Shown one piece after another: positions 41,771 through 53,070 of a stretch of 64,000 nucleotides of DNA. The DNA is from Mastigias papua (taxonomy: Eukaryota > Cnidaria > Scyphozoa > Rhizostomeae > Mastigiidae). Location: assembly GCA_964019165.1 (NCBI GenBank), contig OZ025282.1:958001-1022000 (forward strand), read 5' to 3'. Each line of letters opens with the position of its first letter. Within the stretch, counting starts at the first letter, position 1. The notes below the pieces were generated by a model. It was not told the origin of the DNA and did not search any database. It saw nothing but the letters and a program-made list of their open reading frames with translations. A program made the position numbers and the translations under genes.

Positions 41771-44203
41771 TCATTCATTGACAAGCTCATGTTGTACAAA
41801 CTGCCTTAGTCTCTCTAGATACTGTCCAAATAGCTCAACATCATTGTGCCCAGCACCTTCAACCCAAAGAGGCTCAACAGCACGTGGGCACCTTTCATAT
41901 ATACTAAGTCCATGTGAGAAGTCTATAACTTCATCTTCTGTTCCATGGATAACAAGCACTGGTGAGACTACCTTTGATATTTTCTCAATGCTACAAAAAC
42001 AAAAGAAGTACATATGTAACACAGACAATTTTATTGGAAAGTAACTACTCTCAAGGTCTTCAAAATATGTGGGGTCAGACATTTCCATAAAATTTAATAA
42101 ATAGGGAGGTTCTAACAAATAGGGGGAGGTCAGAATTTTGCCAAGCCTATATTGGTTACAGTATGCCTTGTTTCTCTTGTATTGAACCTATCACCAATCA
42201 GCTTACATGATAATGTAGAATTAGAATATACTTTTAAAATTAATGTACGTCTGATAATGGGTTTGCAAGGATGGTTTCATATGAAAAATGGTCAATACTG
42301 AAGGTAGTCAGATATATTCCAAAAATTATTAAGTGCTCTCCCCCCATTTATTAAGCACCAAAAGTAACTAATATTCTGAGAGAATTTTAGCTTCAGAACA
42401 CTTAGTGTACTTGCTAAATGATTTGATCCTTCCATGTACTCACACATGTATTTGACAAAATAACATGGGTTTCAGAATTTTTAAAATCCAATAAACTAGT
42501 GGGTTTTGGTGGTTCAGTGCCTTTCATAAGCAAGTCAGATAATCCAAGGGGATAATAGGTGAAGTGTCTAAAGTTATTTTTAAAAATCAGCACACATTAT
42601 ATATCAAAATAGATCTTAGTATAGCATTTGAACTAGTGAAAAAAATGTTTGAGCATGTCCAAGATATAAATAAATACTGGGAGCATAAGAAAGCATAGGG
42701 CCAGAAAAATTCAGAAAGTATACAAAATCAGACATTCATCTTGTTAGAACATGAAGTCCAACATGCTAGTTACTCATATCATACTCAGTCTACGATTTCA
42801 GCTTCTTATCTAGCCAACAATCATTTCCATTTAGCTATCAATTCTATCCACTAGTCAAACACAACTGTGGTTGTCACCACATTTGTGCATGGAATGCAGA
42901 CAGTCACTGTAAAACAAAACTTGAGAACAAGGTCATGGAAAAGTAAATGATGTGGTAGTGCCTACCAAGGAATGGTGAAACTTATAGCACAACATATGAA
43001 CATCTGAAAGAAAAATGCTTAGCAAAAACGTCCCTCCGCATGACACCATGACTCAGAAATCATTACTCTGACATTCAATCTCCATCCTAATTTATTTCCC
43101 GTTCAAGTACGAACTTATCATGGATGGCAATGAAGCGTAACATATTTCACTGCCAGGTCATTTAGGGTGGAGACAATAATATGATATCCAAATCAAAGAG
43201 CATAAATGCCTAAGGGGTGGGGGGGGGGGGCTAGCACGTCTAAACTTTACGCGCTTGATCCGGTTGTTTCGTAATAATCTTAACTGTTAAACGTCAGGGA
43301 GGGGGGTTTCCCACTATAATGAAGTAGTTAAAGGAGATCAAACACTTCAAACATATCATTCATATTGCTGTTGTGTAGAGATTACAGAGTAAAAATGTTT
43401 ACTAATGACCAACCAGATACTCATTAACGGAGATTAACAATGTAGCGAAATCTGAGTAGTCATGCGGTTTCATCATTCGGCATATAATCATACCCGTAAA
43501 AATTCTGTATGACACTGAATCAAAGACAAATGTGTAGAAATAAGTCCAAAATATCTCACCTGGGAAATGCATCAAAGCAATAGGTCTTCTTAGTATCAGG
43601 AAACGCAACTCTCATTCCGGATGTCAATGGCGAATGGAGTATAACACCTGCACATTCAAAGTGCGAGGCTAGATCTATAGTAGGTACTGTTCCAATACTT
43701 TGTCCATACAATATTATATTCTCTGGACTTATCCCGTATCTTGATCGCAAAGCACTCCAAGCTGCTTCGATATCTGAATAAATATTCTTCTCTGAAGTCT
43801 TTCCAGAACTTGCCCCGTAACCTGAATAATCGTAGGAGAAGATATTGCAGCTAATTCGCGTCCCAAGTCCGACATAAAAACTGCTCATCTGCCCTAAATC
43901 AACTGCATTTCCATGGCTAAAGATAATCGTGAAACGAGCCGCTGAAGAGCACCTAACATACATACAAGCAACTTGACTTCCTCGGTTGCTTCTGGTCTTA
44001 AACACTTCAATACAGTCGAGTTCTTTCTGTCCATACTGCCATTCTGCTCTTTCGCTTAAATGTAGAGCCCACGTTCCATCGCCAAGATCTTGCATAGTAT
44101 ATGTTGGTTCTGGTGGGAGGAAGGCCAGTTTCGAGGCGATTGAGGAAGGGCATGGCGGGCAACAAAACAGGCAGCACAACTCAGAAAATGAAAGACTATT
44201 CAT
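41771..44203 (-). CDS. ABHD17: ABHD17-type depalmitoylase, two exons
   Basis: Alpha/beta hydrolase that removes palmitate from membrane-anchored proteins such as Ras and PSD-95 in vertebrates. Exons (minus) 43560-44203 and 41771-41990, joined by a GTGAGA donor and a TTTTTGTAG acceptor, encode 287 residues. The closest vertebrate paralogue, ABHD17B, has 288. The N-terminus [20 protein letters not shown] holds the cysteine cluster that is palmitoylated for membrane attachment. The oxyanion region is [16 protein letters not shown]. The catalytic triad candidates are the Ser in YGQSIGTVP, the Asp in [12 protein letters not shown] and the His in [10 protein letters not shown]. Sequence is strongly conserved across the whole length, with no damage. 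Which of the three vertebrate paralogues it matches is not meaningful, as they probably arose after the split. Confidence 0.96.
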
Positions 44204-46880
44204 TTTATATTACTTCGGCGATTTGGCTCTATCCCTTAGGCGGTAGATCTGCCTGAATTTTTGGCGTAAATACAATCTTTGACTCTTAACTCATTGCTGA
44301 ATTGACTGCTACATCACACATTCCGTAAACACAGCCTCCATGTTGTTAGTGTTGAGAGAAGAAGTCTGGTACCTAGTGTATCGTAATGTGATGTCCAAAC
44401 GGGAAGATGACGGGACTTGGACGCACAAAGATCAAGGCAAGCACAAATTGTGCTTGTGGCAAAATTACAACTTACAGATAGCATAGCTGTGCAGATGCAG
44501 GCCATTGCAAGTATCGCTTCTGGTCTGTTAGCTTTATATATGTAACATCAATTTGATTGAAGCTGTACGCACATTCCCGAAATTAGAGAAGGGAAACAGG
44601 ACAAGAGGAGGGGTAATTAACCTCTGGCCATCAGTTTTGGGTGCGGAATCTCAAATTAAGACACTCCTAAGTATAAAAGTACAGGCTGAGCGCCAATTAC
44701 TTCCTGCATTATGTAGGAGTTCTGATGAGATTGTAATGCACCCATGACCTATATAAAGGCCTGTTTACTTATATGAGCAAGATTATTCTACCCTCTGGCG
44801 TACGGGCTGGGAGGTGAGATCAAACCATCTTATGCACAGCTTATAATATGCAATTTGTGTTCACCTGAGAAACTGTTTATCCTGGTCAAGTGAGATCCTC
44901 CTCTCAGTTTGCCGAATCTCAAATGTGCTGGAGGAAACTTCCTCATATAAACGCAGGCCCGACGTCAGTAGGGGACTGGTGGCTATAGCTCCCCACATTT
45001 TACCATCCAGTGATTTTTCTAGACTTTACCAAGCAATTTATTACTTGTAGCTCCCCACATCTATGTGCAGCCCCACCTCACTTTTTATTTGGCAGCGCCG
45101 TGCCTGAAACGTTTGATTGTCTTGAAGCTAAGATGCAAACAAAGGACAGCTGAGAAGTGGGGTAAAAAAAAGAAGCCATAAACTGAAAATTGGGATGAAC
45201 TTACAAGTAAAAATACAGTGATTTTATCTCATTTACCAACCAACAAAGCTGTAATGTACTAATACTTTGCTCATATAGACAAGTACTTAATTTAAAACAA
45301 CGGAATGTCAAATTCCCTCCAAAATTTGCTATGGCATCAATCAAATATTCTACTGTGAAGATCTAAAATTGCAAAAAAGTTAAATGAGTACTACTCCAGG
45401 GAAAGTAATTCAAACTTTTCAAGGATGGGAGCGATGTTTCAAAAGGTATCACCAATTCTGGACATAAGCACGCTAAATGAAATTTACATATCCGTTCTTT
45501 ATCACTCTAGTTCAAAACACTATTACTGTACCTAACTTCTTCTTCCAAATACTCTACAGAGAAAAACTCTCTTCCTGCTGGAACATTTATAACCAACAAA
45601 AATGCACGCTTTTTATAAGATAGTGGCAAATAGAAAGCAGCACTCCACTGTTATAAAAGTTAGAAAGTTCAGTGCTGGATTTCTGAGATCTAAGAAAGTC
45701 GATAAATTATACACCTTTGAGTTCCAATATTAACGCAAAGAACCATCACTTTTATTTAATTTGTATTGATCTCTTGTTGTAACCTTTACAGTAGAGTGTT
45801 ATCCTTGTGTAGTGCCTTTCTCTCCGTCTGTCTAATACTGTAGTATAACGCAAATTCGACTATCTTGCTAAGGAAGTATTAAGACAGTTTCAGTACTAGG
45901 AAACGACAGTTTCTTATAAAAAGCCTGTTTATTGATTTTTGTCGTCCTCCATTACTGTCAGCCACATAGCCATACCATTCACTCTCTTTTTACATCTACT
46001 ATACGATTAGCGCTAAACGTCTCATGTTTTGGCTCACTATTGTTTGAATATCTATCAATTGTTACACTTCGAAAAGCCTCTCACTACAAAATACTATTTT
46101 CCAATGAAGTATTGTTCATGTAATTTCCTATGATCGAGCAAAAAGAAAGGCCAGAAACGCATTAATTAATATTTGGTATTTTTGAGTGGAAGTGCATTGA
46201 CGCCCAACATACCATAGAATGTATCACATCTGGGAATGGTTAGTTAAACCACAATTGAATCAAGAAAAATGTCTTTCTGACAATCCGTGCTCTGTTTTAT
46301 GAAAAACATTCATGTAAACAGGAAAGATGCGATTTCCTTTTCAAATATCATATAATCTGTGAGGAATTAAACTCAAACTATTTTCATTAAAGTATGGGAC
46401 TGAAATGATTAAGAGATATTGAATCTGAAAAAATTTTAAAATACCTTCTGATACATTGCACCTTTCTAAGTTTCTCCAATCTTTTATTTAAAATGCATGT
46501 AATAGTGCTATATATTGGAAAGAACTACATGGAGAGAAGAGAACGAGAAGATGCGACCCTGAGAAAAACGCCTCAAGAACTCAATGGCAGGAAGCTGTCT
46601 CCTAGCTGAACTATACATAGTCTAAAAATATGCAGTTAGTTAATATTTAAGATAAAAGTCATCTGTATTTACACAGTTCTTAATATAGAACTGTTTTATA
46701 AAGAACCTATATGTACAAAGCCAAAAGGTTTAAAGATCTTGTACCAACAATAACCAAGTCTCTAAAGAACTTTTCAATATAGAATATTAGTCTCACTGCG
46801 AACAATTATACTGCCTATATAATTCTAAATATGCAGTTGAAATTAAAGAAATATTATGGAACCTTGAGTACTACAATAGA
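44204..46880. other. Intergenic; ABHD17 upstream region and one repeat
   Basis: Apart from the repeat copy at 44958-45105, no coding exon was seen. The ABHD17 promoter should lie just above 44203. No TATA box is evident. Confidence 0.4.
44958..45105. repeat. Interspersed repeat, copy 2 (CAGGC ... CCGTGCCTG)
   Basis: Second copy of the unit at 39075-39182. It starts CAGGCCCGACGTCAG and ends GGCAGCGCCGTGCCTG. AAACG directly flanks both ends, which might be a short target duplication, though it is shorter than the 8 bp expected for hAT. Confidence 0.55.
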
Positions 46881-46887
46881 AAAGCTG

Positions 46888-47660
46888 CAGAGTAAATGGA
46901 TAGAAGATGTTGCTGAAGCTGAAACAGATAGATTGTTATTTACATCAGGCGTAAAATCGGAGAGTGAAGGGGGTTATCATTGCAGCTCAAGTTCAATGTC
47001 TAAAAACTAATTACTATCGGCACAAAATTTTGAAAGATGGCACTGACCCGCACAAAGAAATTGTCAAGTTACGCCCCTGAAAGTAAGGCGTCCAGATTTA
47101 GTCAAAGAATGATAAAGAATAAAATAAAAAATGAATGCCAGATAGTGGACGTTGCTATTTCATCCGTTAGCCGCATTGAAACGAGAGAATATGAAAAGTT
47201 AGACAAATACCAAGACTTAGCAAGGGAATTTAAAAAGCTATGGAATGTGAATGTACGGGTCATACCTGTAATTATTGGTGCCCTTGGGACTATCCCTAGA
47301 GACCTTCATAAAAGACTCAAAGAAATCGGTTTTCTAGTCGAAGATTGTAGAACTGCAGAAAACAGTTATTCTTCACTCTGCTAGAATCCTCAGAAAAGTC
47401 ATGGCGTTTTTTGAAGAGACTTGCTGTCACCAAGTCTCAGGGACATATATGAACCAATTCAGTAATGTGCAACAAATAGATAATGATGGGACAGGAATGA
47501 CAGGAATAATAATAGTTATTGGTGCAACAGGAATGATATCGAAGAGCTTCAAGCATGATTTAGACAACGTACCTTGCAAAATATCGCTATTAGAAATGCA
47601 GAACAACAGATTTGCTAGGGACAGTGAGAATTGTAAGAAGATTTACGTAAATTGAAGGAT
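46888..47660 (+). mobile_element. Frameshifted LINE ORF2 C-terminal remnant
   Basis: Pieces of the end of a non-LTR retrotransposon protein occur in order but in different frames: SKWIEDVAEAETDRLL, then GVIIAAQVQCLKTNYYRHK and ILKDGTDPH, then RRPDLVKE, then ECQIVDVAISSVSRIE, YEKLDKYQDLAREFKKLW and VIPVIIGALG, and finally KIVELQKTVILHSARILRKV. At least three frameshifts or stops separate them, for example near 47340, so the copy is dead. Confidence 0.85.
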
Positions 47661-47992
47661 AATGATTGAAGACATATACTCAGGAAATCAAGATCAAAGA
47701 CACACGAGGAACATGGTGACCTTAGTTCTCAGAAGAAAATCGAAAAATCAGTTGTTGAGTGTAAAATACAATAAATAACTCCATAAAACAAAATAATAAT
47801 GATAATAATTATAAATATTCTTATTACAGCCAGCTCTACGTTGCCTAATTTAATGAGACGCATGATTGTAGTATTTAGTTGATATGTTTTATAAATTCGA
47901 AGTTTAAAAATAATACATCCTTAAAGTCGATAATCTATTGTAATTAACAAAATCAAGATATTTTTAGTACTACTACCGAAAAATTCTCTTTA

Positions 47993-48247
47993 GGGGCCGG
48001 TCAGTACTTCTTCCAGGGGAAGGAATGGAAGACATGAAGGAGGGGGGGGGCAAAAATTCTCCACACTCAAAGGGAGGGGGATGAATAATAAGGAGCATTT
48101 TAAATGAAGGAGTATGGGGGTTTCCTTTGAAGTGTTGCAGGTCGGGACTAACATTTTTTCATAAACCTGAGAGGGGGGACGAAAATTGCTTCAAATATAG
48201 GAGAATGTCTTCCATTCCCTCCCCACAAGCAATTAACGACCCGTCCC
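47993..48247. mobile_element. PIF/Harbinger-type MITE, 255 bp, TTA flanks
   Basis: The two ends form an inverted repeat of about 44 bp. The inner 20 bp, GGGGAAGGAATGGAAGACAT against GGGGAGGGAATGGAAGACAT, differ at one position. The outer part GGGGCCGGTC/GGGACGGGTC is similar. The element is flanked by TTA at 47990-47992 and 48248-48250, the 3-bp TWA target duplication of PIF/Harbinger elements. There is no transposase. Confidence 0.75.
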
Positions 48248-48792
48248 TTATTTCCAACGTGAGCAAAACAAAAACGATCATTATTCATCTAGTATTCATG
48301 CTTGCCAGAGACGTCATGGAATTAAGACATGCATCGCTTTTCCTAACTTGTACAAAGCTAAACTACACTACTAATTGTTTTTGGTAAACAGCCATCTCTT
48401 TAGCTCCCTTCGCCCCCAAACTCCAACCAACTTTCACACACGACCAGGCCTGCCTGAGGTCCCAATGACGATGAGAAAGTGGCAAAATCCTTTGACTACT
48501 GGGTAGGAGCTTATATGAAAAACCCCTTTTGCTTTGCAACGACAGGGTGGACGCATTGCACATCAGGCCAACAGAAAGGTAAGGCCAGTTCTATATGGGT
48601 TACATTAATGTATCAAGAGTATTTGTTATATAATAACTTGATTTGATCACATTGAGGAGATGATCTCTTTGAAGTTGTTTTGGACAAAGCTTTTGATAAG
48701 AGCGAGCGATGTTTATGGCTCATTGAATGGTCATTGCTGGTTTCTGAAATAGTGTATTTGGTGGCTGTTCCATATTGGTGTTGGAGACAAAG

Positions 48793-49974
48793 ATGGACAT
48801 AAAACCAGTTCTGCATGAGAGATATGAAGACAGGATCAGTACAAGCTCTGTTGTTACTGGCCAACTAAATCCAGTTAAGTCTTTGGAAGTTATGACAGTT
48901 TTGAAGCAACTTTACCCCTTACATCATTTGCATCATCTGAAGAGGATCCGGTCATGCATGGAGAAAGGAGAGAAAAATCTTTATGTTGTTGTTTGTGACT
49001 ATGACGGGGGATGCAAAGATGATTTGTTTTCATGCTTGTGTAGGGATGTACTCAAAGACAACATCAGCCAACTTGAAGTGTCTCTTGTACCATCACAACA
49101 GCCATTAACTAGAGCTCAGTTTGAAAAAGCAAAGAAAGTGTGGCCCACTGTTTTCCATGAAGATAAATATGTAACAAAACTTCTTAGCAAGAACATTTTC
49201 TCGTCTCAAGAAGAAGATGCAATTAAATTCTTCATGATGGCTGCAATAAGCTGTGCAAGAGATGGGCTAGAAAATGGCTTAAAACCAATTGCTGCAGTTA
49301 TTGTTGACCCAAAATCAAATGAAATAGTAGCAAAGTCTTCTGATTTCTCTTCACATCATGATCCATTACTACATCCAGTTATGCTGTGCATTGATATAGT
49401 TGCTAGAACTCAAGGAGGCGGGGCGTTGAATGTAGTAAGTGGGGAAAATGTGTGTTCTCACATCTGTGATACATTAGGTGAGAATTTTAAGGGCAGTGCA
49501 CCAGATTCCAAAATTGAAAGGACTGGATATATTAGCTCATTGAGTGAGAAACAGGATGATGTACCAACTTGTGCAGAGATTCAAACTTATAAAATCTCAG
49601 AAATAGATATTGGCAATGAAGGAGACATCAGCAGATCAGACAGCAGGAAGGGTTCCAGTAATTCTATACTTCATAATGATAGATGCCTGAAAAGAAAAGT
49701 GACAACTCAAATTGCAGATGAGAAATATTTGTGCACTGGTTTTGACCTATACATAACTCATGAGCCATGCATTATGTGTGCTATGGCACTCACACATTCA
49801 AGGATAAATCAAGTTTTTTATGGAATAGAAGACAAAGTAATTGGTGGGTTGGGGAGTACCTATAGGATTCACTGTCAAGATGGCCTCAACCATCACTATG
49901 AAGTTTTCAAGGGTGTGTTGAGAGACAATTGCTTAGAGTTGGAAAAAGAATGGAAGTTGAAACAGAGTTTTTAA
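48793..49974 (+). CDS. ADAT3: tRNA adenosine deaminase subunit ADAT3, intronless
   Basis: Non-catalytic partner of ADAT2. The heterodimer converts A34 to inosine in tRNA anticodons. From the ATG at 48793 the protein is 393 aa. An N-terminal ADAT3 domain (about 1-130, with LYPLHHLHHLKRIR) is followed by the cytidine/deoxycytidylate deaminase fold. The zinc ligands are H194 (LLHPVM) and C326/C329 (EPCIMCAMAL). The proton-shuttling Glu of active deaminases (HAE) is replaced by Val196, as in other ADAT3 proteins. The downstream HSRINQVFYG and LNHHYEVF motifs are family-typical. Between the HPV and PCxxC motifs lies a long Ser- and charge-rich insertion of roughly 110 residues, clearly longer than in vertebrate ADAT3. 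There is no intron, frameshift or stop. Confidence 0.95.
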   Translation: MDIKPVLHERYEDRISTSSVVTGQLNPVKSLEVMTVLKQLYPLHHLHHLKRIRSCMEKGEKNLYVVVCDYDGGCKDDLFSCLCRDVLKDNISQLEVSLVPSQQPLTRAQFEKAKKVWPTVFHEDKYVTKLLSKNIFSSQEEDAIKFFMMAAISCARDGLENGLKPIAAVIVDPKSNEIVAKSSDFSSHHDPLLHPVMLCIDIVARTQGGGALNVVSGENVCSHICDTLGENFKGSAPDSKIERTGYISSLSEKQDDVPTCAEIQTYKISEIDIGNEGDISRSDSRKGSSNSILHNDRCLKRKVTTQIADEKYLCTGFDLYITHEPCIMCAMALTHSRINQVFYGIEDKVIGGLGSTYRIHCQDGLNHHYEVFKGVLRDNCLELEKEWKLKQSF

Positions 49975-52074
49975 TCTGTAAGAACAGATAATAATTGATT
50001 GATGAAAACTGGAGAGTGTTGTTTTGAGATATCATAGCAAGTGTATCAGACATTTCATACTTGCAAACTAGGAAGCTAGACTCGAGTCTTTTTGAGATAT
50101 GACTGTCACCAGGGTGGTACATCCTGGGGCATGGAGAAGATCTCTGGGCTCAGGGTCAATATATCAAGGCACTTGCCAGAGGTATGCTCCTTTTGGGGTC
50201 TGAAGACATTCTCTGAGGAATGTTAAAAACTGTGATTGCTAGAATTGCTCTTGCAGTTATTTTATAACTGTAAATAGAACTAAATCATATTTCATATATA
50301 TCCACACTTGGTGGTAGAATTTCTGCCCATTTTCATTTATGAGCTTATTATGAGAACAACTTTATTATTGAAAGGAGAAGATAATGTAGAGCTGAATTAT
50401 TTATGCCGTTAAAAGTTGTGTCATTATGTAAGGGCCCCTATGGCCATGGGCCACTGGGTCAGTGGTCTCCTGACCCCCTGACTCCCATTTCCTCTGAACT
50501 GGATACATCACCCATATATATTGGCTTAGGAAGGGGATCACCCCTCTTACATTTTTTACTACTGATACTGTCTTCTTTGTATTTTATCTAAGTAAACATC
50601 TATTGTTCTTTCTGTGATTTGTTGTGATTCTGTCCTGATCTTTTTTACTTTGTCATTGTTGCTTATGAGTAAAGTCTTCTCCATATGTTATGCATTAATG
50701 AATTGCCCTTGTGCATCAAAATTTTGTCATTGTGTTAGAAAGGATGTTCAGTGGTTGAGTTTGATTGACAATACTTTCAAAGCTACATTTATTAAGCTTT
50801 TTCATGGTTTCCCTTCATAAGACAAAGCCATGATGTTGTGAGGGCAATGAAGCACCTGTATATGTATGCCTATGAGGACTTTCATGGTGGTGGGGTGATC
50901 ACCCACGTCAAACACAAAAGCCTGCTAGACTATTTCCTTTTGGAAACCAATAGTGTACAAGGATACTTCTTTACTAAATAGCATATAGCATAATGGCCCA
51001 TTTCCTGACATTTAGGTTAGATGAAGGAGATGATATACTACCTAATTATTATCTGCCATCTGACTATGGCACTTCTGTTACACTGTGATTCTAAATTCCA
51101 TTTTCTGCAAGCACATAGCCATGCCTTGTGGACAAAGGAGGTGCAAGACACCATAGACTTGGGGGGGGGGGAGTTGACAGACCATGCCCTTTAGTGCAAC
51201 ATACAGCAAAATATGGAACTAAATGATGACAAACAGCAATGATATGAGACAACAAAGATTGATACCTTTCTAGAAAGTCACTATAGCATGAAAAAGCGGG
51301 AACACTCTTTTAGCATGCTGAAGGCTTTTTTCATCTGATACTCGTCAGAGTATGAAATGTCAGATAACGATCGAAAGGTGAACCGAAATATATAGCCAGA
51401 TGCGGGTGCACGTGATATGATGAATAATACGTCTATTTGGCCCTATGATTGGCCAATTAGCAACTATTTACCATTGTTTACTTGAAGAGTCCAAGTGAGA
51501 AAACGAACTCTTTTTGTTTACACAAGACTGGTTTTTGAGTCTTAATGTAAACTGAAAGCTGTGACACCTTACATCATCTCTCCGCAAAATTTTGATAAAT
51601 CACAAAATTGATCTTAGAGAAAATTGGGGACATGTCCCCCAGCCCCCCCATTGTTGTTGCCACTGCTTGTAGATGTTGATTTTCATGCACCTTGTATTGG
51701 TTTCATGTACTTATTTATGTTTTGTGATAATCTTTTAGGGGTTTGATGTCACTTCGTTTTCTCTTCTTTCTTTTACTATCATATTTGTGTGTGTGAAAAT
51801 ACATTTTCTGATATGATTTTATGTTTCATTATGACCTTTAGCTGAAGTATTGAGTTATGAACAACATCAATTACCCCTCAGGAATTGTGATCAACAGTTG
51901 CAATTATAGAGAGGATGACTAGGTGTAGACTTTTGTAGGTGGATGTTCTGAATGGCCTCTGATACTATCAATGCCACAACCTATCGTTTTTGTTACTTGA
52001 CTTTCCTCACATTTGCACAAAAAAGAAAATGTCTCGTCATATACCCAATGTTTTTGTCTTTGTCACAAGGTGAG
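49975..52074. other. Intergenic; half-copy of the palindromic element
   Basis: ADAT3 3' flank and the upstream region of the first acyltransferase gene. Contains the palindromic-element half at 51279-51320. The acceptor-like pyrimidine tract TTTTTGTCTTTGTCACAAG at 52051-52069 suggests a 5' UTR intron ends just before the start codon at 52075. Confidence 0.45.
51279..51320 (+). mobile_element. Palindromic MITE, half copy
   Basis: CACTATAGCATGAAAAAGCG followed by GGAACACTCTTTTAGCATGC matches one arm of the element at 10234-10328 almost base for base. The other arm is absent here, so this is a deleted or half-length copy. Confidence 0.65.
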
Positions 52075-53070
52075 ATGGCTGAGATTTCTAACATCTTAGA
52101 CACATGGATAAACACTGAACTGGGAGATGAAGACATTTCTAAGCTCAAAGACAGCATTCTTAGTAAAATACACAATGAGAATCGGGTCGAATTGATACCA
52201 TTTCATGGGTTTCTACAGTTGAAAGACAAGATGTGGGTTGGTAAAGTGAAACGCATAACACCAAGTGACAATCTTGAAAAGTCACTGAAATCAGGCACTG
52301 AGCCTTTAGAGATCTATTTTGTTGAAGTCTACCACAAAATTATTGAAGAAATAGAGTCTTGTGCCTCCGAGAAATTGGATTGGGGAGTTGCAGTATTTGC
52401 TCCTTCGTTATCATCTGCTGATGAGGATTTAACCCTTCAACATTTGGCCGATTATTTTGTTGCTGTTTACAGTGAAATCCCAAAGCAAACTTCCCAGAAA
52501 CGTCCTCAGATTCTAGGCCTTGGAAGTAAACTTCAGGGAATTCTCTTAAGTAGAGCTAACTCCAGTGCGAAGGCAGCTTGGTCTGTTAAAGCAGACGTTT
52601 TCACAACAGCATTGCTTAATCCTCTGTTAATGCCAACGGAACTTGCAGACCCTCATGGCTACGAGATAAGGGAGATGTCACTAAAGGAGACCCTGTATGC
52701 GGCTGATCATTGGAAGTACAAGACAGATAGTGTGACCTATCGATTTGCAACGAGCTGTAGCTATGGTATGGTGTTTGGGGCGTTTCCAACAGGGAGTAGT
52801 GTCCCAGTATCTTGGACCTACGCGTCCTGGGATGGTGCTGTTTCGGGTGTTCAAACTGTTGATCAGCATAAGAAGAAAGGCCTTGCGAAGGCGATCGTCA
52901 GAAAGCTATCACTAAAGCTGATTGAAAATGGGATCATACCATGCGCTTATATTGAGGACCATGAAGGCTCTAATATCCCTGCAGCTCTGTTTTCGAGCCT
53001 TGGTTATGAAATATTTAAAGATATAAAATTTCAGTGGAGTTTTCCCTGCTGCCGAACATGTCGCAAATGA
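52075..53070 (+). CDS. GNAT acyltransferase, GLYAT/FR47-like, paralogue 1
   Basis: 331 residues in one coding exon. The C-terminal half (about 195-325) is a GNAT fold of the FR47/glycine N-acyltransferase type: SWTYASWDGAVSG strand, acyl-CoA loop region HKKKGLAKAI (about 265-274), and LFSSLGYEIFKDIKFQW at the end. The N-terminal half is family-specific, with HGFLQLKDKMWVGKVKR. Such enzymes transfer acyl groups from CoA to small amines; the substrate here is unknown. The start MAEISNI is chosen because it aligns with MAEFSRI of the neighbour and follows a splice-acceptor-like sequence. An upstream in-frame ATG at 51952 would give 372 residues. The Q/RxxGxG/A motif is degenerate (HKKKGLA) but keeps the key Gly. 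The C-terminus ends CCRTCRK, absent in the paralogue. Confidence 0.8.
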   Translation: MAEISNILDTWINTELGDEDISKLKDSILSKIHNENRVELIPFHGFLQLKDKMWVGKVKRITPSDNLEKSLKSGTEPLEIYFVEVYHKIIEEIESCASEKLDWGVAVFAPSLSSADEDLTLQHLADYFVAVYSEIPKQTSQKRPQILGLGSKLQGILLSRANSSAKAAWSVKADVFTTALLNPLLMPTELADPHGYEIREMSLKETLYAADHWKYKTDSVTYRFATSCSYGMVFGAFPTGSSVPVSWTYASWDGAVSGVQTVDQHKKKGLAKAIVRKLSLKLIENGIIPCAYIEDHEGSNIPAALFSSLGYEIFKDIKFQWSFPCCRTCRK

